A DNA stretch of 64,000 nt from JAWLHK01 sp041690355 [NCBI: bacterium] (GTDB lineage Bacteria; J088; JAWLBW01), in the NCBI GenBank assembly GCA_041690355.1, contig JAWLHK010000001.1:310001-374000 (forward strand), read 5' to 3'. The translations under genes and the position numbers were made by a program. Below the pieces are notes generated by a model, which was not told the origin of the DNA, did no database searches, and saw only the letters and a program-made list of their open reading frames with translations. Every line of letters starts with the position of its first letter. Position 1 is the stretch's first letter. Positions 1 through 8,352 of the stretch are shown in pieces.

Positions 1-1603
1 GCTGTTCGCTGCCGGTCAAGCCGTCGACCAGCAGGCGGTTGATGAACCCTCCGAGCTCTTCGTCGGCATACAGGGCGTCGGGCACCTCGCGGGCCTGATC
101 GTCTGCCCCCGGATCCCACTCGAGCAGGATCGAGGCGGCGCGCCGCAGAAGCGGATCGGAAAACTTGTCGACGAAGCGCAGGTCGCGGAACGTCGGGATG
201 AGTTTCGGGTAATGCAGAAGAAGTTTGACGACCATGACTTCTTCCTGGGGAAAACGGGCCAGCGTCGAGAGCTGCGCCGCCGGGGCCTCGACCCGCGGAC
301 GCTCACGCGAGGCCTGCACGAGCCGGCTCGCGATCTGATGGCGCAGATTGCCCTCGTCGAACTGCGAGCGCTCGGCCACCTTCTTGAGGTAGAGCGAGCG
401 CTCGAACGGATCGCGCAGCCGCGCAACGGTATCGAGTGCGTGGCGCACCCAGCCGGCCACACCGGGGGCGTCCTTGGGGGCCTTGTCCCAGGCGCGGTTG
501 AGAAAGTAGCCGACGAGCGGTTCGGCGTTCTTCAGCCGTTCGCGCAGGGCGTCGCCGCCGTGGCGCAGGACGAAATCATCGGGATCGAGGTTGTCTTCGA
601 GACGCACCATGCGCGCCGGAATGCCGACCTCGAGCACAAGATCGACGGCGCGCTCGGCGGCCTTTTCACCCGCATTGTCGCCGTCGAATAGAAAAACCGC
701 CGACGAGGCGTAGCGCTGCACGAGGTCGAGGTGTTCGCGCGTGAGGGCCGTGCCGAGCGGCGCGACGACGTTGCGGATCCCCGCCTGCCAGAGCGCGATG
801 ACGTCGACGTAACCCTCGACGAAGACGACGTAGCCTTCGCGCCCGATGGCGGGAATCGCTTCGGACAGCCCGTAGAGGGTCTGCCCCTTCTTGAAGAGCG
901 CCGTTTCGGGGGAATTCAGGTATTTCGGCGTTTCGTCGCCGAGGGCCCGCCCGCCGAAGCCGACGACATGGCCGCGCGTGTCCCGGATGGGGAAGACGAT
1001 GCGGTTGCGGAACATGTCGTAGTAGTCGTGCTTCTTGACGATGAGCCCGAGCTCGGCCGCCATGGCCAGATCGGCCCCCTTCTTGCGCAGAAATTCGACG
1101 AGCGTCGTCCACTGGTTCGGGGCGTAGCCGATCTGAAAGGCGGCGACAGCCGCTTCTTCGAGCCTGCGTTTTTCAAGGTAGGCCCGGGCCTCGGCGGCCG
1201 ACTGCTGCGATTTACGCAGGATCTGGTGATAGAACTGGGCGACGAGATCCTGCAGGTCTTCGAGCCGGCGCTTCTTCTCACGCCGCTTCTCCCAGTCGGG
1301 GCTGACCGTGCGCTCGGGCAGCGCCACGCCGGCCTCGCGGGCCAGCTCTTCGAGGGCCTCGGGAAAGCTGAGGCCGCGGATCTTCATCAGAAAGCCCAGC
1401 GCGTCGCCGTTGGCCTGGCAGCCGAAGCAGTAGAAGACCCCTTTGGCTTCGTTGACCGAGAAGCTGGGGCTCTTTTCGGTATGAAACGGGCAGAGACCGA
1501 CGAGATTCTTCCCTCCGCGACGCAGCGTCGTGTACCGCCCCACGAGGGTGGCGATGTTCACGCGACGCTTGACTTCGTCGATGATGGAGGGATCGACAAT
1601 CAC
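1..1603 (-). CDS. dnaG: DNA primase DnaG (3' end beyond window)
   Basis: Makes RNA primers for chromosome replication. About 534 residues are visible and the C-terminal helicase-binding part is missing at the window edge. The N-terminal CHC2 zinc finger is visible (C38-P-F-H41 and C59-F-G-C62), then the catalytic core with FGGRAL, and the Toprim motifs VEGYVD, FDGDNAG and DPDD. The start is taken as GTG at 1603, because it overlaps the yqeY stop (GTGA) and gives the usual MIVDPSIIDEVKRR N-terminus. The yqeY-dnaG order is common in bacteria, and the overlap suggests translational coupling. Family assignment is secure. Confidence 0.97.
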   Translation of the reverse strand, partial: MIVDPSIIDEVKRRVNIATLVGRYTTLRRGGKNLVGLCPFHTEKSPSFSVNEAKGVFYCFGCQANGDALGFLMKIRGLSFPEALEELAREAGVALPERTVSPDWEKRREKKRRLEDLQDLVAQFYHQILRKSQQSAAEARAYLEKRRLEEAAVAAFQIGYAPNQWTTLVEFLRKKGADLAMAAELGLIVKKHDYYDMFRNRIVFPIRDTRGHVVGFGGRALGDETPKYLNSPETALFKKGQTLYGLSEAIPAIGREGYVVFVEGYVDVIALWQAGIRNVVAPLGTALTREHLDLVQRYASSAVFLFDGDNAGEKAAERAVDLVLEVGIPARMVRLEDNLDPDDFVLRHGGDALRERLKNAEPLVGYFLNRAWDKAPKDAPGVAGWVRHALDTVARLRDPFERSLYLKKVAERSQFDEGNLRHQIASRLVQASRERPRVEAPAAQLSTLARFPQEEVMVVKLLLHYPKLIPTFRDLRFVDKFSDPLLRRAASILLEWDPGADDQAREVPDALYADEELGGFINRLLVDGLTGSEQ

Positions 1604-2055
1604 TTCGCGGCCCCCGCCAGTCTCTCGCGCACCCGTGCGCTCACGATCTTGCCGTCGGCGCGCCCCTTCACGTGGGGCATGAGCGCCGCCATGACCTTGC
1701 CCATGTCGCCGGGCGAGGCGGCTCCGCTTTCTGCGACGGCCCGCTCGATCAGGCCGTCGAGCTCTTCGGTCGACAGCTGCGCGGGCATGTACTGTTCGAT
1801 GACGGCCAGCTCACTCTTCTCGCGCTCGGCGACGTCGTCGCGCCCGGCCGCCTCGGCCTCGGCGATGGCGTCGCGGCGCTTCTTGATGATGGAGCTCAGG
1901 GCGTCGACCGTCTCCTCTTCGGTGAGCGGGGCGCGCTTGTCGATTTCGCGGTTCTTCAGCTCGGCGAGCACCATGCGCACGGTGGTCAGGGCCACCGCGT
2001 CCTTGCTGCGCATGGCCGTTTTCATGTCTTCGCGAAGCCGTTCGAGGGTCGTCAT
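1600..2055 (-). CDS. yqeY: YqeY / GatB-domain protein
   Basis: 151-residue protein of the YqeY family, which resembles the tRNA-binding tail domain of GatB. Its exact role is unsettled; tRNA-amidotransferase-related functions have been proposed. The sequence has the family's Lys/Glu-rich start (MTTLERLREDMKTAMRSKD), a VLAELKNREID-like helix and the C-terminal GDMGKVMAALMPHVKGRADG segment. ATG at 2055 is preferred over an upstream in-frame start because homologues begin here. The stop overlaps the dnaG start by 4 nt. A TTGACG-N17-TACGGT promoter lies about 60 nt upstream. Confidence 0.93.
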   Translation of the reverse strand: MTTLERLREDMKTAMRSKDAVALTTVRMVLAELKNREIDKRAPLTEEETVDALSSIIKKRRDAIAEAEAAGRDDVAEREKSELAVIEQYMPAQLSTEELDGLIERAVAESGAASPGDMGKVMAALMPHVKGRADGKIVSARVRERLAGAAK

Positions 2056-2117
2056 ATTCAGGTTCAACTCCAGCGCCGGGGCCGTGTTCAGGCTCTGCCG
2101 GCGAAAACAATTCTCAC

Positions 2118-2146
2118 ACCGTAGCAACCTCTTTCCGGAGCGTCAA
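2118..2146 (-). promoter_or_regulatory. Putative sigma70 promoter of yqeY-dnaG
   Basis: On the minus strand TTGACG (2141-2146) and TACGGT (2118-2123) are separated by 17 bp. The leader to the yqeY ATG would be about 55-60 nt. The -35 lies within the loop of the inverted repeat at 2129-2167. Confidence 0.5.
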
Positions 2147-2167
2147 GAAGTCTGAAACCGGAAAGAG
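2129..2167. promoter_or_regulatory. 10-bp inverted repeat between hisIE and yqeY
   Basis: CTCTTTCCGG (2129-2138) and CCGGAAAGAG (2158-2167) are perfect inverted repeats with a 19-nt spacer that holds the putative yqeY -35. It could be an operator or a hairpin ending the hisIE transcript. No T-run follows it, which weakens the terminator reading. Confidence 0.4.
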
Positions 2168-2235
2168 ATCGCCAGCCATTTTCACCACTTAAGGCCGCCC
2201 AAACCGTGCTACATAGCGGCCTGAAATACACGAAC

Positions 2236-2928
2236 TCACGAACCCGCCTCCGAGGCCTGCGCGGGTTTGCGGGCGGCCTTCTCGTCCAGTCCTGAACGGC
2301 CGAAGCGGCGCTCCAGTTCCGCAAAGATCCGGGCGGGGGCGACGTCGTGACGGGCCAGAAGCACCAAACTGTGGAACCAGAGGTCGGCCGCCTCGTGCAC
2401 GAGATCCTTTTCGCCCAGGTCGCGCCGGCTCGCATCGACCAGCTCGCCCGCCTCTTCCGTAACCTTGGCGAAGATCGCCTCGGGCCCTTTCTCGAAGAGC
2501 GAGCTCACGTAACTGCGTTCTCCCCCGGCCTGGCGGCGGCTCTGAATCACCTGATAGACGGCGTCGAGTACGGCCGCGGGCGCGGGGGGCTGTTCCGACT
2601 CCCCCTCGGGGGTCGCGAAGAAACAGGTCGGGTGCAGGGTGTGGCAGGCCGGCCCCGTCTGATCGACGATCAGCAGCACGGCGTCGCCGTCGCAGTCGAG
2701 GCGCATCTCGCGCAGGCGCTGGACGTGCCCCGACTCTTCGCCCTTCTTCCACAGCTTCGCCCGCGAGCGGCTGTAATAGTGGGCCTCGCCCGTCTGGTGG
2801 GTCCGCTCGATCGCCTCCCGGTTCTGCCAGGCGAGCATGAGCACGACCCCGCTGGTCGCGTCGCGCGCAATGGCCGGCACCAGGCCGCGCTCATCGAAAC
2901 GGACCCTCGCAAGAAACTCTTCTAACAT
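2236..2928 (-). CDS. hisIE: Bifunctional phosphoribosyl-AMP cyclohydrolase / phosphoribosyl-ATP pyrophosphatase
   Basis: Catalyses histidine biosynthesis steps 2 and 3: PR-ATP pyrophosphate hydrolysis (HisE domain) and PR-AMP ring opening (HisI domain), in the cytosol. 230 residues. The N-terminal HisI domain shows [14 protein letters not shown], the metal-binding DCDGDA motif and GPACHT...TCFF. The C-terminal HisE domain shows [22 protein letters not shown] and [12 protein letters not shown] at 2928 is preferred; a longer in-frame start lacks homologous sequence. The gene is isolated: no other his gene is nearby. Confidence 0.95.
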   Translation of the reverse strand: MLEEFLARVRFDERGLVPAIARDATSGVVLMLAWQNREAIERTHQTGEAHYYSRSRAKLWKKGEESGHVQRLREMRLDCDGDAVLLIVDQTGPACHTLHPTCFFATPEGESEQPPAPAAVLDAVYQVIQSRRQAGGERSYVSSLFEKGPEAIFAKVTEEAGELVDASRRDLGEKDLVHEAADLWFHSLVLLARHDVAPARIFAELERRFGRSGLDEKAARKPAQASEAGS

Positions 2929-3086
2929 CTTGAATTCGCTTAGTAAATGAGCAAAACGAGCCGCCACGGCCGGGGCGTTCCTGCCCCGCCCCACGCCTTC
3001 TCAGGGGGAAACGACGACCGCAGGTGGCTCTCCTCAGAGGGCCCCTTCGGGTCGTGACCCCATTATACTCCCGCGGGTCCGCAACG

Positions 3087-3126
3087 GGCAACGGGAGGGC
3101 AGACCGCCTCGCGCCTGCCCGTTGCC
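3087..3126. terminator. Imperfect hairpin downstream of the acyltransferase gene
   Basis: GGCAACGGG (3087-3095) pairs with CCCGTTGCC (3118-3126) across 22 nt. A second small hairpin (ACCGGGG with CCCCGGT) follows directly. They sit between the stop of the minus-strand acyltransferase and hisIE. There is no clear U-tract. Confidence 0.35.
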
Positions 3127-3176
3127 ACCGGGGTTCAACGGTATCATCCCCGGTCCCGGGGGGCGGGGGTGGGGGG

Positions 3177-4115
3177 CTACCGGGCGACCGGAGCCTTGAG
3201 ACCGGCGCGAAATCGTTCGGCCGCCTCCCGTTCTGCGTCGTGGATCTTGAAGCGGTTGTGCAGCCAGAAATAGGCGTCGGGCTGCTCGCGGATCCACTCG
3301 GTCGTCGGATCGAGAATGGCCTGGGTCAGGCGCTGCACGTCGACGGCTTCGTCGCCCGTGCGGGGCACGTCGAGAGCCGGATGAAAGCGGAAGGTCATCC
3401 CCTGCTTCGTGCGGAAGACGCGGATGGGCAGAAGTTTCAGGTCGCCGCGCAGGCTGAGCACGGCCGACCCCGCCATGGCCGCCACCGGATGGCCGTGGAT
3501 GTCGACCCAGACCCCCTTGCCGTTGGCGGCGCGCTGATCGACGAAGACGCCGTAGTCGACCCCGGCGGTCACGAGATCCTTCAGCGCGGTCACGGCGCCG
3601 CGCTGGCTCACGGCGATGACCCCGAACCTCTGCCGCCGCCAGGTCACGTACCGGTCGACCGCTTCGTTATGGATCCGCTTCATGACGACGTGAAAGGGGC
3701 GCCCGGTGAAGTGCGGAAACGTGGTCGCCCACTCCCACATCCCCTGGTGCGAGCCGTAGAGGATGACCGAGCGCCCGTCGGCGTGGGCCGCCTCATAGTG
3801 CTCGAGCCCCTCGAGATGCACGTAGCGGGCCACGTTTTCCGGCGTGAAGTTCTCGGCCCAGATGAATTCCGCAATCGCTAGCCCGAAGCCGACATAGGCC
3901 TCGCGCACGCCGCGCTCGAGCCGGGCGGCGTCCCACTCGTCGCCGAACATGCACTCCAGATTCCGCCTTACGACCGACTTGCGGATGGGAACGACATAAT
4001 AGGCGAACAGCCCCAGCGCGCGCCCCATCGCCCGCGACCAGGCCAGCGGCACGATGCGGAAGGGGAGCATGATCAGACGGACGAGGGGGAACCAGAGGCG
4101 GTCGACGAAACGCAT
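3177..4115 (-). CDS. LpxL/HtrB-family lipid A (lysophospholipid) acyltransferase
   Basis: 312-residue membrane-associated acyltransferase that would add a secondary acyl chain to a lipid A precursor or similar glycolipid. The H-X4-E active-site motif is H123-QGMW-E128 in GSHQGMWEW, followed by the conserved FVDQRA segment and a basic VMKRIHN stretch. An N-terminal hydrophobic helix (about 8-25) is typical. ATG at 4115 is chosen over 4139 because MRFVDRLWFP matches family N-termini and a -10 box ends 6 nt before it. It is transcribed divergently from the large lipoprotein at 4271. The exact acyl acceptor cannot be told from sequence. Confidence 0.88.
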   Translation of the reverse strand: MRFVDRLWFPLVRLIMLPFRIVPLAWSRAMGRALGLFAYYVVPIRKSVVRRNLECMFGDEWDAARLERGVREAYVGFGLAIAEFIWAENFTPENVARYVHLEGLEHYEAAHADGRSVILYGSHQGMWEWATTFPHFTGRPFHVVMKRIHNEAVDRYVTWRRQRFGVIAVSQRGAVTALKDLVTAGVDYGVFVDQRAANGKGVWVDIHGHPVAAMAGSAVLSLRGDLKLLPIRVFRTKQGMTFRFHPALDVPRTGDEAVDVQRLTQAILDPTTEWIREQPDAYFWLHNRFKIHDAEREAAERFRAGLKAPVAR

Positions 4116-4121
4116 TCCGCC

Positions 4122-4150
4122 AGTGTAGCAAGCCCGCACCCGCAGGCCAA
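4122..4150 (-). promoter_or_regulatory. Putative leaderless promoter of the acyltransferase
   Basis: Minus-strand TTGGCC (4145-4150), N17, TACACT (4122-4127), then exactly 6 nt to ATG. Transcription would start at or next to the A of the start codon. Confidence 0.5.
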
Positions 4151-4235
4151 ACGGTTGCCGCCACGGGCGTTCCCGGGCGTTTTCCCGCTCCCGCCGCGGG
4201 TCCGCGGTATCCAGGAATTCCGCAGGCCGAATCGT

Positions 4236-4264
4236 TTGCCGCCCCCCGGCCGAGCGACTAGAAT
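4236..4264 (+). promoter_or_regulatory. Putative leaderless promoter of the 4271 lipoprotein
   Basis: TTGCCG (4236-4241), N17, TAGAAT (4259-4264), then 6 nt (gtagcc) to ATG at 4271. No Shine-Dalgarno sequence is present. Confidence 0.55.
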
Positions 4265-4270
4265 GTAGCC

Positions 4271-6544
4271 ATGCCGAAGCTGCGTTATCTCGGCGTGGCC
4301 GCGGGCGCCGCGCTCTCCCTGGCCTGCGCTGAACCCGAGGCCGTCTGCCGGATCGCCGACACGACCGCGCACACGGTTTCGGTGGAGTACGGCAAGGCCG
4401 TCGAACTGAAGCCTTCGCTGTGTCCGGGCGTCAAGCCCGAGAGCACGACGACGAGCTGGAGCATCGACCGCAAGATCGTCGCCGAGACGTCTACCTACCG
4501 TTTTCTAGCCTGCCCCCGCTTCAAGGGGACGACGCAGACCGTGCAGGCCGACATCGAGCGCGACGGCGTGCGCGCGACGGCGAAGTGGAACGTGACGGTG
4601 GGCAGCGCCGCCCCGAAGCACCGGCAGTGCTCGGCCGGCGTCGAGGTGTCTGACGTCATCGACGCCATCCGCCGGGGCGACTTCTACGGCAAAGCAACCG
4701 GCCTCAACTTCCGCGAAGCCGTCAGCTGCCTCGACACGGCCCTCGAAGACTATCCCTGCGACATCGACGTCGCCTTCTGGGCCGCCTACGCCGATCTCCT
4801 CCTCTTCGCGCAGCAGGCGCCGGCGCAGTTTTTCGTCTCGAGCGTCGGCGAAGAGTCGCTCAGTTCGCTCGTCGACCGCTCGGTGGATCCGGTCATCGCC
4901 CGCTTCGATCTGCTGGCCGCCGAGATGCCGGCCGAGAACAGCTACGTCGCCGACGGATTCGCCTTTCAGCCCATCGGCATGCCCGAGCTCACCTTCGATC
5001 CCGGCGGCGAGTGGGATGCCGGCGACGCCCTCGTCGTCGACGCCCTCCTCCACCTCTTCAAGGGGGGAATCAAGTTCGTGAGCGGCTACAACGGCGCGCT
5101 CGATTTCGCCTTCATGGTCGCCCGGCACGGCGTAGTGGGCCCGCGCCTGCTGATCGATCCGGTCCCCCCCGAATCGTTCCAGAAGGAGCTCATCGAGACG
5201 CTCGAGAAGAATCCTCGATTTCTCACGCTGGTCGAAGGCGGCGTGGGACAGGAACGCCTCGCCACTGCCCGGGCGGCCCTCATCACCGGCCTCACCCGCT
5301 TCGACGAGGCGGTCACCTTCGTCAAGGGCGAGCGTGACGATCAGCGTAACGACATCTTCCGCTACTTCGACTGCGGCGGCGACGCCGTCTGCCCCCCCGA
5401 ACACTCGCGCGACGCCGTGCGCGGCGACGGCGGCGAGCTGCTGACCCGCGACGACGACGGCGACGGCCAGTACGACCCCGACACCGATCTGTATCTGGAT
5501 CGGAATCAGAACGGACGCTACGATCCCCCCTGGCTCAAGGCCGGCCCCGACGCGGGCGAGGCCGACGGGCAGTACTCCGACGGCGAAACGATCGGCACCG
5601 ATGCCTTTCCCCAGCGCATCGGACTCACCGTGCAGCCGCTCGCCCAGGATTTTCTGCGCGACCTGGCGAAGAATCTGCGCGGGCCCGATCCGCTCGACCT
5701 GACCAAGTACCTGCAGCTCAACCAGAGCGCCCTCGTGCTTGGTTTTCTGGCGAGCGGCGTGAACATCCCGAGCCTGCGCCTGAGCCGCTGGTTCGAGAAC
5801 CCCCGCGACGGGCGCGACTTTTTTCCGCTGTGGAACCGGACGGAGCGCCGCTTCTTCATCGATCGCGAAGAAGAACGCTGGAGCGACTGGGGCTACGACC
5901 AGCTGCCGAGCCTTCAGGAAACCGTCGTGCGCTGCCCCGACCGCAGCTACGTCCGGCGCGCGGCCGATCCCCATGGCGACGATTACCATCCCGCCACCAA
6001 CTCCGACGACGGCTGCGACAACAATGAAGATCGGCTCGGGCTCGCCGACGAAGCGAACGGACGCGACTTTGGCACCGAGGGTAACGGGATGTTCGACTTC
6101 TGGGACGTGAATGCGAACGGCCGCCACGACGGCTGCCCCGACCCGGGCGCCGGCAGCTGCGAGAAGGCCGAGAAGTTCGCAGACGCCGGCCTCTGGAGCG
6201 GCGGCGCCCTGCGCCCGAACACGTTGGGGAACGGCCGGTGGGACGCCACCGACATGAAGCACCTCTGGCCCAGCGGCTCCAACGTGGGCGGCCGCCCGGT
6301 CGACCTGGCCGAGGATCCGCGCAACGGCACCCTGCAGGACGTGCATTTCGTCACGAACACGCAGCCGGTTTCACAGCCGCTGGTCGATCCGGTCTACTAC
6401 TTCTTTCCCGACGCCCAGTTTCACGGCGTACTGATCTTCGACGAGCCGACGGTCAATGCCGACGGCCAGCCCCTGACCCACAATGCGGAACTGATGCGCC
6501 TCGTCTCGAAACTGGTCCAGGCGGGCCGGCAGACGCGGCGCTGA
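4271..6544 (+). CDS. Large lipoprotein with Asp-rich (Ca-binding-like) loops
   Basis: 757-residue secreted lipoprotein of unknown function. The signal peptide ends LSLAC, a relaxed lipobox, with Cys at about 19. The middle part is mixed alpha/beta without a family I recognise. The second half holds several DxDxDG/DxNxNG loops: DDDGDGQYDPDTDLYLD, DRNQNGRYD, DVNANGRHDG and GNGRWDATD. These resemble thrombospondin-type-3 or dockerin calcium loops. Calcium binding is inferred from the loops alone. It is monocistronic, with a leaderless-type promoter, and a heptanucleotide repeat array begins 7 nt after its stop codon. Confidence 0.8.
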   Translation: MPKLRYLGVAAGAALSLACAEPEAVCRIADTTAHTVSVEYGKAVELKPSLCPGVKPESTTTSWSIDRKIVAETSTYRFLACPRFKGTTQTVQADIERDGVRATAKWNVTVGSAAPKHRQCSAGVEVSDVIDAIRRGDFYGKATGLNFREAVSCLDTALEDYPCDIDVAFWAAYADLLLFAQQAPAQFFVSSVGEESLSSLVDRSVDPVIARFDLLAAEMPAENSYVADGFAFQPIGMPELTFDPGGEWDAGDALVVDALLHLFKGGIKFVSGYNGALDFAFMVARHGVVGPRLLIDPVPPESFQKELIETLEKNPRFLTLVEGGVGQERLATARAALITGLTRFDEAVTFVKGERDDQRNDIFRYFDCGGDAVCPPEHSRDAVRGDGGELLTRDDDGDGQYDPDTDLYLDRNQNGRYDPPWLKAGPDAGEADGQYSDGETIGTDAFPQRIGLTVQPLAQDFLRDLAKNLRGPDPLDLTKYLQLNQSALVLGFLASGVNIPSLRLSRWFENPRDGRDFFPLWNRTERRFFIDREEERWSDWGYDQLPSLQETVVRCPDRSYVRRAADPHGDDYHPATNSDDGCDNNEDRLGLADEANGRDFGTEGNGMFDFWDVNANGRHDGCPDPGAGSCEKAEKFADAGLWSGGALRPNTLGNGRWDATDMKHLWPSGSNVGGRPVDLAEDPRNGTLQDVHFVTNTQPVSQPLVDPVYYFFPDAQFHGVLIFDEPTVNADGQPLTHNAELMRLVSKLVQAGRQTRR

Positions 6545-6550
6545 GCAGGA

Positions 6551-6633
6551 GTTACGAGTTACGAGTGACGAATCAGGGCAATTGACAATTTACGATTGAC
6601 GATTGACGATTTGCCCGTGACAAGTGACGAATT
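6551..6633. repeat. AT-rich heptanucleotide repeat array A
   Basis: Degenerate 7-bp units (TACGAGT, TACGAGT, GACGAAT, then TACGATT-GACGATT-GACGATT and GTGACAA-GTGACGA) fill the gap after the 4271 lipoprotein gene. GC content is far below the flanking genes. The unit GATTGAC is shared with arrays B and F, and GAGTGAC with array E. Confidence 0.8.
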
Positions 6634-6680
6634 CGGAGAGGGAGCGCAGAGTCCTGGTGACCGCGCTTGCCCTTGTCTGG

Positions 6681-6745
6681 TCCCCCACTCTCCCCCTCCC
6701 CCACTCTCCCCCTCCCCCGCTCCCCCACTCCTGCATCCTGCAGGC
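6681..6745. repeat. Pyrimidine tract with a tandem 16-bp repeat
   Basis: TCCCCCACTCTCCCCC occurs twice in tandem (6681-6696, 6697-6712), followed by a partial copy and then TCCTGCA twice. The plus strand is almost pure pyrimidine over about 50 nt. The tract ends just before the ksgA stop codon at 6758 and is part of the same repeat-rich gap as array A. Confidence 0.75.
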
Positions 6746-6757
6746 GGCGACCTACGG

Positions 6758-7531
6758 TCACCCCCCCACGAGCCGCCGCACAATCGCCACCACGGTCGCC
6801 ATGGGCAGCGCCTCGACCCGCTCCTGTCCGGTCAGTCCGAGTTCCCCCAGCAGGGCCGGATCGCCGCCGAGCGCCTTCATGCGGTTGTTCAACGTCTTGC
6901 GGCGCTCGAGAAAGAGCTGAAAAAGCTTGTCCAGAAAGCGTTTCTCTTCCGCCGCCGAGAGACCGAGCGGAAACTGGAACTGCTCACGCACCGTGAAGCG
7001 CAGCACGGTGGAATCCACCCGCGGCGGTGGCCGGAAGGACTGCGGGCCGAGGTCCATGATCCGCTCGATGCGGGTCGCGTTCTGAATCATGATCGTCAGC
7101 GGACCCCACTCCTTGCTCCCCGGCGCGGCGAGCAGGCGATCGGCCAGCTCCTTCTGCAGCATGAGCACCCAGCGCGGGAAACGCGCTCGCTCGGCGTAGA
7201 AGCGCGTGAGCAGCGGCTTGCTCACGTTGTAGGGCAGGTTCGACACGAGCGTGAACGGACCGTCGCCCAGGGTTGCGAAGTCGAAGCGGGTGGCGTCGGC
7301 GATGCGCAGGTCCAGCCCGGGGAACTTGTCGCGCAGCAGCGGCTCGAGATCCTTGTCGGCCTCGATCGCCGTTACGTCGGCACCGGTGCGCAGCAGCCGC
7401 TCGGTGAGCACGCCGCGGCCCGGGCCGATCTCGAGAGCACGGTCTCCGGGTGCGAGCTCTGCGACGCGCACGATGTGATCGGCGGCGCCGGGATTGACGA
7501 GAAAGTGCTGGCCGAATGATTTCTTGGCCAT
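6758..7531 (-). CDS. rsmA: 16S rRNA adenine dimethyltransferase KsgA/RsmA
   Basis: Dimethylates the two adjacent adenines near the 3' end of 16S rRNA, using SAM, late in small-subunit assembly. 257 residues. Visible are KSFGQHFL near the N-terminus, the SAM-binding EIGPGRGVLTE, and the catalytic motif IV NLPYNVSKPLL. The C-terminal helical domain contains FLERRKTLNNRMK. ATG at 7531 is set by homology and by a TGATG overlap with the tatC stop. Last gene of tatB-tatC-rsmA. Confidence 0.96.
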   Translation of the reverse strand: MAKKSFGQHFLVNPGAADHIVRVAELAPGDRALEIGPGRGVLTERLLRTGADVTAIEADKDLEPLLRDKFPGLDLRIADATRFDFATLGDGPFTLVSNLPYNVSKPLLTRFYAERARFPRWVLMLQKELADRLLAAPGSKEWGPLTIMIQNATRIERIMDLGPQSFRPPPRVDSTVLRFTVREQFQFPLGLSAAEEKRFLDKLFQLFLERRKTLNNRMKALGGDPALLGELGLTGQERVEALPMATVVAIVRRLVGG

Positions 7532-8352
7532 CAGGCGCCTTCCGGCGAGTCGTCTTCGTCCACCAGGTTCCCCTCGGCGTCGACGAGCACGGGCTGGTTG
7601 CGGTAGACGATGCGGGCCACGAGAACCGACCCCTCGAAGAGCACGTAGAGCGGAACCGCCATGACCAGCATCGAGAGCGCGTCGGCCGGCGTGAAGATTG
7701 CCGAGATGACGGCGATGGCGAGCACGGCCCACTGCCGGTTCTTCGCCAGCTGCTGGGGTGTCATGATGCCGAACTTGGCGAGCAGAAAGATCACCAGCGG
7801 CATCTCGAACATGGCGCCGAAGCCGAGAAACATCTGCGTCGCAAAATCCAGGTACTCGTGAATCGAGAGCATCGGCTCGAGCTCGGCGCTGCTGTAGCCC
7901 AGGAAATACTGAAAGGCGAAGGGAAACGCGATGAAGTACGCGAAGGCGACGCCCGTCGCGAAGAAAAAGAGCGCGCTGACAATGAACGGCACCACCCCCC
8001 TGCGCTCCTGCGGATACAGCGCCGGCGCGACGAAGGACCAGATCTGATAGAGCAGAAACGGGAGCGCCAGGATCAGGCCGCCGAAGATGCCGACCTTGAG
8101 GTCCACCAGAAACGGCTGCGCGAGCCCGGTGAAGACCATGCGTTTCTCGGCCCCTTCGGGCATGGCGTCGAGCAGCGGCTTCATCAGCCAGCCAAAGAGG
8201 ACCTGCGCGTTGGCGTAGGCGATGAAGAATCCGACGCCGATGCCGCCGAGCGCATAGACGAGCCGCTTGCGCAACTCGCGCAGGTGCTCGACGAGCGACA
8301 TGTTCTTCGGGTCGAAGTCCGCGGAGCGGTTTTCGGGGCGTGCCTCAGCCAT
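7531..8352 (-). CDS. tatC: Twin-arginine translocase subunit TatC
   Basis: Six-helix inner-membrane receptor for twin-arginine signal peptides. 273 residues. It has the family N-terminus MSLVEHLRELRKRLVYAL, six hydrophobic segments, and FVAPALYPQERRGVVPF between helices 2 and 3. The C-terminal tail beyond helix 6 is acidic and holds VLVDAEGNLVDEDD, which resembles the tail of TatB from the upstream gene. It starts inside tatB (8-nt overlap). Probable clients in this window are the DUF1552 protein (SRRMLLRG) and the DUF2961 lipoprotein (IARRFML). Confidence 0.96.
   Translation of the reverse strand: MAEARPENRSADFDPKNMSLVEHLRELRKRLVYALGGIGVGFFIAYANAQVLFGWLMKPLLDAMPEGAEKRMVFTGLAQPFLVDLKVGIFGGLILALPFLLYQIWSFVAPALYPQERRGVVPFIVSALFFFATGVAFAYFIAFPFAFQYFLGYSSAELEPMLSIHEYLDFATQMFLGFGAMFEMPLVIFLLAKFGIMTPQQLAKNRQWAVLAIAVISAIFTPADALSMLVMAVPLYVLFEGSVLVARIVYRNQPVLVDAEGNLVDEDDSPEGA

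Noticed and set aside
731-2155. 474-codon plus-strand open frame opposite dnaG and yqeY
   Set aside because: It is antisense to two well-conserved genes, has no recognisable domain, and has the Arg/Gly/Asp-rich composition typical of GC-rich shadow frames.
4505-6346. 613-codon minus-strand open frame opposite the 4271 lipoprotein
   Set aside because: The plus-strand frame has a signal peptide, lipobox and calcium-type loops. The antisense frame is Ala/Val/Glu low-complexity with no start signal.
6551-6633. Heptad arrays considered as CRISPR repeats or transposon ends
   Set aside because: Units are 7 bp, contiguous and without spacers. No cas gene, transposase or target-site duplication is seen.
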